Part shown: positions 44,350 to 52,500 of the stretch, piece after piece
How positions within the stretch are numbered: position 1 is the stretch's first letter
Layout: every line of letters starts with the position of its first letter
From: CAVOHU01 sp963843385
GTDB taxonomy: Bacteria; Acidobacteriota; Vicinamibacteria; Vicinamibacterales; JAKQTR01
DNA length: 64,000 nt
Direction of reading: 5' to 3'
NCBI GenBank assembly: GCA_963843385.1
Contig: CAWJJY010000001.1
Location: 310,001 to 374,000, forward strand
Translations under genes and position numbers: made by a program
Notes under the pieces: generated by a model
Database searches by the model: none
What the model was told of the DNA's origin: nothing
Seen by the model: the letters and a program-made list of their open reading frames with translations, nothing else

Positions 44350-44442
44350 ATGGACAAGAAGCCGAGCGCCAAGAAGACACGCAGGCCCAGGGATCTCGAC
44401 ACCCGGAACAACCCCGCGGGTGGGGTACGGATCAAGGACTAG
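44350..44442 (+). CDS. Short GG-leader peptide, copy 4 (30 residues)
   Basis: MDKKPSAKKT then RRPRDLDTRNNPAGG, then the tail VRIKD. AAGGAGAGAG precedes the ATG. Arg replaces Lys at two leader positions, but DLDTRNNPAGG is unchanged. Confidence 0.8.
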   Translation: MDKKPSAKKTRRPRDLDTRNNPAGGVRIKD

Positions 44443-44464
44443 AGGCAGATCAAAGGAGGTCATC

Positions 44465-44560
44465 GTGAACAAGAGTTCGAGCGCCAAGAAGACCAGCAAG
44501 CCCAAGGATCTCGACACCAGGAAGAACCCGGTGGGAGGGATGATGCACAAGCAGCGGTAG
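44465..44560 (+). CDS. Short GG-leader peptide, copy 5 (31 residues)
   Basis: It starts at GTG behind AAAGGAGGT, the best ribosome-binding site of the set: MNKSSSAKKT then SKPKDLDTRKNPVGG, then the tail MMHKQR. Its stop codon forms part of the hairpin shared with the convergent methyltransferase gene. Confidence 0.8.
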   Translation: MNKSSSAKKTSKPKDLDTRKNPVGGMMHKQR

Positions 44561-44582
44561 GCGTCGACAGGTTCGGCGCCTA
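44558..44582. terminator. Short bidirectional hairpin at convergent stops
   Basis: TAGGCG (44558-44563) pairs with CGCCTA (44577-44582). The stem contains the TAG stop of peptide copy 5 and, on the other strand, the TAG stop of the methyltransferase. Loop of 13 nt, no T run. Confidence 0.4.
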
Positions 44583-45983
44583 TGCGCGTTGCAGCACCGC
44601 CACGGTGGCACGCACCGGCATGCCGCGCTCGTAGCGCGGGGTGCCGGTGCCGATGTGCCGTGCGACGAAGCCGCAGGCGGCGCCGGTCGCACGCACGAAC
44701 GCAGGCGAGTGCGTGTAGCGCCCGCTCCGGGTAATCGCGTACCCGGTACCGTTGCCTGCCTCGAGGGTGAACGCGAGCATCCCTCCGCTCTTCAACGAGC
44801 CGGCCGCGGCTCGAATCGGAATCGACAGATCCCCGAAATAGTTGAAGACGTCCGAGCTGAAAATCAGGTCGAACCTCTCCTGGTTGGCCTCGAGGATCCT
44901 GGCGAGGTCGCCGACGATCAGCTGGTCGTATGCACCGCGCAGCCGTGCCTTCGCGACCATGCCGGGCGACAGATCCACGCCAACCAGGCGACGTGCCGCG
45001 CCTCTCAAGACGCCGGCGGCGAGGCCTGTTCCGCAGCCGGCATCGAGGACAGTCAGTCCACGCGCCTTCTTCCTCTGTTGGTCGAGTACGCGTCGAACGG
45101 CGCGCCACAGCAACGCCGGGCCGCGGTAGCGCAGATTGCCGATCATGTGCTCGTCGTAGAACGTCGAGAAGGCGTCGAACACCCGTTCGACGTAGTCGGA
45201 TGGTGGCAGCGGCGGCGCTTCACCTCGAAGCGCGGCGGCACGGAAGCGCGCGGACGCGTGGCGCGGATCGATCGATAGCACGCGCGCGTACGCCTTCAGG
45301 GCCTGGGCGGTCCGTCCCGTGTTGGCAAGGGCGCTCGCCAGCTGAAAGTGGACCTCCGCGTCACCCGGCGCGATCCGCACCGCTCTTCGCAGCGCAATCA
45401 GGCACTCGTCGGGGCGGACAGCCCTCCAGCGGGCCGCAGCAAATCTGACCAGCGCCCGCGGGTCCCTCGAGAGCGCCCGCGCCCTGGCTTCGGCCTGTCG
45501 CGCCTCATCGATGCGCCCGAGTTGCCTGAGTGCCGCGGCCAGGCGGCGGAACGCACCGGCTGAATCCGGGTTGATCTCGGTCACTCGCGAGAACGCCTCG
45601 GCTGCCCGACGGTGATCGCCGATTTCGGCGCAGGTCAGACCGACGTTGGTGAACGCGTCTTCGAGCCTGTTGTCGAGCCGGCCCGCGGCCTCCCAGGCGA
45701 CGATGGCGTCGCGCGTCCGTTTCAGTTGATGGAACAGGTTCCCGAGGTTCAGTTGGTAGACAGCGCTTCGGGGGTCCGCCGCGACCGACTGCCGGAGCAG
45801 CCGAAGGGCGCGGCGCGTCCGGCCGGACTGCTGCGACACGAGGCCGGCGTAGTGGAGGGCCCCTGCGTGCGCCGGTCTGCGCTCGAGCACCGCGCGAAAG
45901 TCGCGCTCGGACAGAGCCAGGTTCCCGTCCGTGAATTGCGCGAGCCCTCGATAGTAGATCGCCGTCACGCTCGGTTCGGCCAT
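44580..45983 (-). CDS. TPR-repeat SAM-dependent methyltransferase (paralogue beside peptide genes)
   Basis: 467 residues, with the same length and layout as the protein at 15382-16785. TPR repeats fill residues 1-260 ('AGALHHAGLVSQQSGRTRRA' clear even though the second residue differs between paralogues, 'AVYQLNLGNLFHQLKRTRDA'). A class I methyltransferase follows ('VLDAGCGTGLAAGVLRGAAR', 'GVDLSPGMVAKARLRGAYDQ', 'FDLIFSSDVFNYFGDLSIPI'). ATG 45983 is chosen because the longer frame would overlap the hydrolase gene. It is last in a leftward unit with the cyclase and hydrolase and converges on the peptide array. It could modify the peptides or another product; unproven. Confidence 0.87.
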   Translation of the reverse strand: MAEPSVTAIYYRGLAQFTDGNLALSERDFRAVLERRPAHAGALHYAGLVSQQSGRTRRALRLLRQSVAADPRSAVYQLNLGNLFHQLKRTRDAIVAWEAAGRLDNRLEDAFTNVGLTCAEIGDHRRAAEAFSRVTEINPDSAGAFRRLAAALRQLGRIDEARQAEARARALSRDPRALVRFAAARWRAVRPDECLIALRRAVRIAPGDAEVHFQLASALANTGRTAQALKAYARVLSIDPRHASARFRAAALRGEAPPLPPSDYVERVFDAFSTFYDEHMIGNLRYRGPALLWRAVRRVLDQQRKKARGLTVLDAGCGTGLAAGVLRGAARRLVGVDLSPGMVAKARLRGAYDQLIVGDLARILEANQERFDLIFSSDVFNYFGDLSIPIRAAAGSLKSGGMLAFTLEAGNGTGYAITRSGRYTHSPAFVRATGAACGFVARHIGTGTPRYERGMPVRATVAVLQRA

Positions 45984-46011
45984 CTTCTGCCTCGGATGAG
46001 CAGATGAACCG

Positions 46012-46815
46012 TTACCGGTTCCCAAGCGCGCGCACCGGACCGCCAGGCGCACGGCCACGCGCTGCGGGCGACTGGTAGCTCCCCTGGCTGAGGGGCTCGA
46101 TCTCACTGGACGCGATGTCGAAGTCGTCTGGGTAGTGAATCAGTCGAATCCTCGCACGTAGCGATGACGACAGCCCCAGGAGCTGCTCATACGGCGTGTG
46201 CATGTGGCCCGGACCCGCCTCGTGCACGATCAGGTCCGCCGCCGACAGCCACTCGATGAGCGCGGGATCGAAGCTCGTGTCAGCGCTGTACCCGACGCTG
46301 GTCGTGTCCGCCTCGACGATCACGGCGGTTGTCGGCACGGAATGCACCGTCGGATGGCACCGTATGCGGAAGGCCTCGCATGCGACGGGCGCAGCTTCGT
46401 CGAGCGGGACCCAGTCGAAGAAATCCTCGAAGCGCCGCTCGACCGGCGCGCTCGGCGCGCCCTGGTTGGAAAACTGCATGCCGGCTGCGAGGTGTCCGTC
46501 CCACAGGCGGGAGGCAACGAGCGGGTGCGCCAGGAGCCGGATTCTGCGCCCCAGGACGTAGCGGCAATAGAATCCCAGGGTTTCCAGCCCTGAGCAGTGA
46601 TCCGCGTGGAGATGGGTCAGCACCACCCCGGCGACCTCGTCGAGGTCCACCGATTGCCCCGACTGCTGGCCAGCTTCCCGCAGCATCTTGCGGATCGGAT
46701 GCGGGCAGTCGATCAGGAGCCATCGTCGATCGGCTTCGAGCGCCAGGCAACTCGAGTAGAACCGAGCGGAGAAGGCGTCACCAACGCCCAGCGTCAACAG
46801 CCCCATTCCACTCAT
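46012..46815 (-). CDS. Metallo-beta-lactamase-fold hydrolase (RNase Z/phosphodiesterase-like)
   Basis: A 267-residue MBL-fold protein with 'VVLTHLHADHCSGLETLGFY' (HXHXDH), a further His in 'RIRCHPTVHSVPTTAVIVEA', Asp in 'SVGYSADTSFDPALIEWL', and 'IVHEAGPGHMHTPYEQL'. The pattern suits RNase Z-like or cyclic-nucleotide phosphodiesterase-like members. It lies between the adenylate cyclase (45 bp) and the TPR-methyltransferase (28 bp) on the same strand. A role in hydrolysing the cyclic nucleotide made by its neighbour is an attractive guess only. Confidence 0.85.
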   Translation of the reverse strand: MSGMGLLTLGVGDAFSARFYSSCLALEADRRWLLIDCPHPIRKMLREAGQQSGQSVDLDEVAGVVLTHLHADHCSGLETLGFYCRYVLGRRIRLLAHPLVASRLWDGHLAAGMQFSNQGAPSAPVERRFEDFFDWVPLDEAAPVACEAFRIRCHPTVHSVPTTAVIVEADTTSVGYSADTSFDPALIEWLSAADLIVHEAGPGHMHTPYEQLLGLSSSLRARIRLIHYPDDFDIASSEIEPLSQGSYQSPAARGRAPGGPVRALGNR

Positions 46816-46860
46816 CGTCGATTCTCCCGTGCTTCGTCTGGCGCGTTCCGCCTCCGCCCG

Positions 46861-48761
46861 TCACTTCGTACTCACGTCCACGATGGGCACGAACGGATTG
46901 GGGCGCGATTCCAGGCACTCCCAGGCCCTCCGCAGCAGCTTCAGCGTGGGGATGTCGTATCTCTCCTCGCCCCCGGCCGAGGGCAACATGGGAGCCACCG
47001 TCTGGCACGCCCTCGACCATTCGCCCGCCTCGTACAGCGCCAGCCCTTCCTCGTAGGTGTCGCGCAAGTGCAGCCACTGATCCGAGGGGCGCTCACCCTG
47101 GAGTTCGTACAGGACCGCGGGCTGTTCCACGCCCGGCAGACGCACCTGTCCAAGCCGGCGCGTATACATGGAGGGCGGGAGCAGGTCCCGAACCGCCCCG
47201 GTGACGAGCAGAGGGAGACCCAGGATCTTGGTTGCGTCCTGCACGCGGCTGGCCACATTCACGGTGTGCCCGTGCGGGCCATATTTGAACTTGCGGCTGC
47301 TTCCCGTGTTGCCGACCTGGGCCGGGCCGCTGTTGATGCCGATGCCGAGCGACAGGGCGTCGCCGGCCTCCTGCCCCCATCGCTGATTGATCTGCGGCAG
47401 TTCACCGAGCATCGCCAGCGCCGCACGGCAGGCCCGGATCGCGTGGTCGGGCTGCTCGGTCGGCGCGTTCCACATGGCCAGGATGCCGTCGCCGGCGTAG
47501 TCCACGATGACGCCGCCCTGCGCGACGATCTGCTCGGAGAGGCCCTCCATCATGTCGCGCACCATGCGGCACGTGCGCGCGGCGCCAAGCCGCTGCGAGA
47601 GGGCCGTGAACCCCCGCAGGTCCGTGAATACCAGCGTCACCTCCTGCGACCGGCCTTCCAGGAGATTGGGGTTCTGCTCGAGTTCCCGGACCAGCTCGGG
47701 CGAGAAGAACTGCTCGAACTGGACCCGGGTCCGCAGGGCCGTCGATCGCGCGAGGTTGGCTCCGACCGCGGCCGCCAGGAGCTGCACCAGCTGGGCTTCC
47801 AGCGGGCCAACCGAGCCTCGCGCGAAGATCCCCCGGCTTCGGGCCCCGTACAGGATACCCGCCACCTCGTCTCGAAGCCCGAAGATGGGCGCGGCCACGG
47901 CCGCCTCGACTCGCGCCAGGCTGAAACTCATCCGGGCCATCTGTTCGAGATCCTGGTAGAAGGTCCGCCTGTTCTTGGCGACGTACTCGACCATCGTCCG
48001 GCTGTAGCGCGCGGCTCCCTCGCCGTCGGCGCCCGCCGTGGCGGCAACCTTCCAGCCGTGTTCGTCCGCTAAGAGCACCATGCCCTGGTCCATGCCTACC
48101 AGATCCAGCATGGCCTGCGCCGTCCGCTGAAAGAACTCGGCCGAGCCAGGCGCCGCCTGCTGGAGTTCGACGATGGCGTGCAGCCACTCTGTGAGGTGCT
48201 CGACAGTATCGCCGGCGGGGGATGGACGGGCGGGGAGCCCGCCTCGATGCGGAGCACCCGGCGCCGGCTCGAGCGCCACCAGCCCTTCCTCGGTTGCTTC
48301 CGGGCGACCGGACGGCGATGACACGGCGACCTGCCCGGTGTGCCGCGCCGCCAGGTCCCCGGTTGTCGGCGCCTGCTCCGCGCCGAACGCGGTTTGCGCG
48401 TGCTCCTGCTCGTGCCGGGTGGACGAGACGGCGCGTCGAGCTTCCGAACCGCTCGAATCGATGGAAATCCTGGTGCGCCGGACGGTCAGGCACAACCGGG
48501 GGGGCGAGACTGCGCGACTGTCGTGTGGCGACCCGCTCGCCGCCGGCAACCTCGATCGCCTGTCTTGCGCTGAGGTTCTCGACGCGAACACTGCCATCGG
48601 GCAGTTCCTCGATGCGCAACTGGTCGCGCGACACCGAGGGGTCGTCGATGACGACCCGAGGGACCTCGCGGCGCGGACCGCGCCCGAACTCGATCGGGCC
48701 GTGATCGTGGTCGAACTGCTCCTGCTGCGTCGTGCCGGAAATCTGGATTCGAAGCGGCATG
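46861..48761 (-). CDS. FHA-GAF-class III adenylate/guanylate cyclase (frameshift at a G7 tract)
   Basis: A protein of about 632 residues in two frames. Frame one starts at ATG 48761 behind GGAGG and encodes an FHA domain ('IEFGRGPRREVPRVVIDDPS', 'VSRDQLRIEELPDGSV') up to 'QSRSLAPP'. After the seven-G run at 48498-48504, removal of one base continues as 'LCLTVRRTRISIDSSGSE'. A GAF domain follows (about 190-345), then a class III cyclase with 'LVFTDLRGFTALSQRLGA', 'VDYAGDGILAMWNAP' and 'YGPHGHTVNVASRVQ'. It is first in the unit with the hydrolase and methyltransferase. Its product could bind the two cNMP domains of the exporter. The tract may be an assembly error or a phase-variable switch. Confidence 0.85.
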
Positions 48762-48826
48762 GCCGGGCCTCCGGACTTGCCTCGCACTGCGGGGCCGAAG
48801 AAACGACGCAAGCTTAATCTTACCAA

Positions 48827-48838
48827 TATCCTAGGATA
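48827..48838. promoter_or_regulatory. 12-bp palindrome upstream of the cyclase gene
   Basis: TATCCTAGGATA is a perfect palindrome in an unusually AT-rich patch 66 bp upstream of the leftward cyclase start. Possible operator or part of its promoter; function not shown. Confidence 0.35.
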
Positions 48839-49557
48839 ATTAGCGTCCGGAAAATGCGGTCCGTCCTGGAAACCGGGACCAGATTTCCGGCTCGGTCGCG
48901 CTTCCCTGTCTCCAATGCGGGTCGGAGTACTGCCGCGACCCTTCGCGGCTGTCACTGGTCGGGAGAACACGCATCACGCCGAGATCATCCCGATGGAAGG
49001 AGAGAGCTACCGACATCGCGAGGCGGAACTCACGCAGAAGATAGCGGCGGGCGTCAGCATGACCAGACCGGCGCCGCAGATTCGGTCGACCAACTGTCCA
49101 GATTTCCGCGTTTCTTCACGAGCGGCGACAGCGAGACCTGGTGTCTCGAAGCTTGTCGAAAAGGGGAAGGGGACCGGCAGGCCCGGCGCACCTTCCTCCG
49201 GGCACGGCTCAGCCTGGCTTGAAATCTGGGTCTGAAGTACTTCGGGCGGGCCGGCGACGTTGCATCGCCAGCCCGCCCCCGGCCACGTTGGCAGTCCGAA
49301 GAGCCCCCAAGCCCTCGGCTGCCTGCCCACGGCCGCCCGCCCGGACTCACCTGGAACCTGTCGCGGTCATTCCCGCGTGCCGCCCGCCGCCCGGGCGCCG
49401 CCGGCACGCTCATGTGATGCAGGGCGAATCTTCAGATCCGCCGGACTCGCCGGGGCTGCCTTCGACTCCGCTCAGGCCAGGGATGCCCCGGCCTCGATCT
49501 GACACGCCCCCGGACGTCCGCGTGTCGCCGTTCGCCCATCGACCATCCGCGCAGCCT
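48839..49557. other. Long intergenic region between cyclase and cytochrome genes
   Basis: About 720 bp upstream of the cyclase and downstream of the giant cytochrome. An open frame at 48915-49235 has atypical composition and no recognisable domain, so I do not call it. A segment with TCGAAGCTTGTCGAA near 49147-49160 may belong to the interspersed repeats. Otherwise nothing is seen. Confidence 0.5.
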
Positions 49558-52500
49558 CTACGAGCTCCCTCTCGGATGGCAGCTGTAACAGGCCACCGAG
49601 TCGTACCGGTACCCTGACCTTCCCACGTGGTGACTGTCGGTAGACGACTTCGGATGGCACCCGGTCAGGCAGCTGAACGTCTTGTAGTTGTTCGGATCGA
49701 TGTGGCACACCGAGCACGCGTTGCCGGCATGGCGACCCGACGAGATCGGGAACGCCGAGTGAGTGAACCGGCCCAGCGTCCACGACGAGTCGGAGAACTG
49801 GTGACACACCTCGCACGTCGTGGGGAACCCGGCCCCGCGGTGATTCGGGTTGGTCGTGTTGTTGTAGTTCGTCTGATGGCACGAGAAGCAGTCGCGCGGC
49901 GTGCCGTGATAGACGTTGTTGACATGGCACTGCGTGCACGGCGCGGTCAGGTGGCGTCCGAGCAGCGGGAAGATCGTGTTGTGGTCGAAGCTCGAGGTCC
50001 AGGTTGCAGACGCCGGGTTGTGGCACGAGTCGCACGTCGTCGGGAATCCCGCCGCCAGGTGATTCGGGTTGGTCGTGCGTTCGTAGTTCGTCCGGTGACA
50101 GCCGTAACAGACCCGCGGCGTGCCATGGTAGACGTTGTTGATGTGACACGCCGTGCACGGCTGGGTCGCATGGACGCCGACCAGCTGGAACACGGCATTG
50201 TGATTGAAGCTGGCCGTCCAGGTCGTAGCCGACGGGCTGTGACACGAGTCGCATGTCGTCGGGAACCCCGCGGCGACGTGGTTTGGATTGGTGGTGCGCT
50301 CGTAGTTCGTCCGGTGACAGCCGTAACAGTCCCGCGGCGTGCCATGGTAGACGTTGTTGATGTGACACGCCGTGCACGGCTGCGTGGCGTGGACGCCGAC
50401 CAGCTGGAACACGGCATTGTGATTGAAGCTGGCCGTCCAGGTCGCAGCCGACGGGCTGTGACAGGAGTCGCATGTCGTCGGGAACCCCGCGGCGACGTGG
50501 TTCGGGTTGGTCGTGCGTTCGTAGTTCGTCCGGTGACAGCCGTAGCAGTCCCGTGGCGTGCCCTTGTAGACGTTATTGATGTGACACGCCGCGCACGGCT
50601 GGGTGGCATGCGTGCCGACCAGCTGGAACACCGCATTGTGGTTGAAGCTGGCGGTCCAGCTTGGCGACGCCGCGTTGTGGCACGAGTCGCAGGTTGTCGG
50701 GAACCCGGCCGCGACGTGGTTCGGGTTGGTCGTGCGTTCGTAGTTCGTCCGGTGACAGCCGTAGCAGTCTCGTGGCGTGCCCTTGTAGACGTTGTTGACG
50801 TGACATGCCGAGCACGGCTGGGTGGCATGCGTGCCGACCAGCTGGAACACGGCATTGTGGTTGAAGCTGGCGCTCCAGCTTGGCGACGCCGCGTTGTGGC
50901 ACGAGTCGCAGGTTGTCGGGAACCCGGCTGCGATGTGGTTCGGGTTGGTCGTGCGGTCGTAGTCCGTCTTGTGACAGCCGTAGCAGTCCCGTGGCGTGCC
51001 CTTGTAGATGCCGTTCTTGTGGCACGACGTGCAGGGCTGGGTGGCATGCGTGCCGACCAGCTGGAAGAACTGAGAGTGGTTGAACGTCGTGTGCCAGTTC
51101 GGATCGGTCGGCCGATGGCACGTGTCGCACTGCGTCGAGAAGCCTGCCGAGAGGTGATTCGGGTTCAGCGTCTTCTCGTAGTCCGTCTTGTGGCATCCAT
51201 AGCAGTCGCGAGGCGTGCCGCCGTAGACCCCGTTCTTGTGGCACGAGGTGCAGGGCTGCGATGCGTGGACGCCGACCAGCTGGAACACGGTGTTGTGATT
51301 GAACGTGGACCGCCAGTTCAGGTCCGACGGCCGGTGGCACTGCTGGCAGGTCGTCGGGAAGCCCGCCGCCACGTGGCTCGGGTTCTTCGACTGCTCGTAA
51401 TCCGTCCTGTGGCAGCCGTAGCACTCGGTGGCCGTGCCCTTGTAGACGCCGTTCTTGTGGCACACCGTGCAGGCCTGCGTGGCGTGCATGCCCACCAGCG
51501 GATACACGTTGCTATGGTTGAACTGGGTGTGCCAGTCCGGATCGGCCATCCTGTGGCAGATGTCGCAGTTGGTCGAGAAGCCCGCCGTCAGGTGGTTGGG
51601 ATTCTGCGACCGGTCGTAATCGGGTTTATGGCAGCTGAAGCACTCGCGCGAGGTGCCCTTGTAAACGCCGTTCTTGTGGCAGGTTGCGCAGGCCTGGGCC
51701 GCGTGCACGCCGGGTAGCGGGAACACCAGGTTGTGATTGAACGGCGAGGCGTGCCAGCCGGAATCCGAGAAACGGTGGCAGCCTTCGCACGAGGTGGCGA
51801 AGCCGGCCGAGACGTGATTGGGATTCTGCGTCTTTTCGTAGTCCGTCTTGTGGCAGCCGTAGCAGTCGGTCGACGTGCCCCTGTAGACGCCGTTCTTGTG
51901 GCACGCGGCGCACGCCTGCGTCGTGTGCACCCCCGCGAGCGGGAACACCAGGCTGTGGTTGAACGGACGCCCATGCCAGTCCGGATCGGAGTTCTGGTGG
52001 CACGAGATGCACGTGGTCGGGAACCCCGCCGCTGCGTGATTCGGATTCTGGGACCGATCGTAATCCGTCTTGTGGCAGCCGAAGCAGTCGGTCGCGGTGC
52101 CCTTGAAGACGCCGCCCTTGTGGCACGCCGCGCACGGCTGTGTCGCGTGCATGCCGACCAGCTGATAGGTGGCCTGGTGATCGAACCTGGCCTGGGACCA
52201 TGTCGTTTGTGACGTCAGGTGGCACGCCTCGCAGGAGGTTGGGAATCCCGCGGACTGATGGGCCGGGCTCAGCGTCCGCTTGTAGTCCTCCGCATGGCAC
52301 GAGATGCAGAGCACGCTGCTCGGCGCGAAGTTCTGGTCCTTGTGGCAGCCCTCGCACCCGAGCGCGCGGTGCGCCGGGGTGAGCTGGACGCCGGTCATCG
52401 TCGCGTGGTTCCAGTTCACGGCGGCCCACGAGGTCGGCCGGTGGCACTTCCCGCACTCGATGCCCAGGCGCGTCTGGAACCGATCGTCCTGGCGGCGGGT

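Larger units (their letters stand above)
44000..44560 (+). repeat. Tandem array of five ~115-bp peptide genes
   Basis: Five gene-length repeats start at 44000, 44115, 44236, 44350 and 44465 (spacing 115, 121, 114 and 115 bp). Each has its own purine-rich ribosome-binding site, start, conserved leader codons and stop. Leaders are nearly identical, whereas the codons after GG and the spacers differ, as expected when duplicates keep a recognition sequence and diversify their product. Confidence 0.9.

Noticed and set aside
48915..49235. 106-codon frame in the gap before the giant cytochrome
   Set aside because: Unusual composition, no homology I recognise and no ribosome-binding site; may be a relic but not supportable.
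49627..51717. Rightward 696-codon frame opposite the cytochrome repeats
   Set aside because: Shadow of the repeated coding sequence; Val/Arg/Ala-rich, no domain, while the opposite strand gives dozens of CXXCH motifs.
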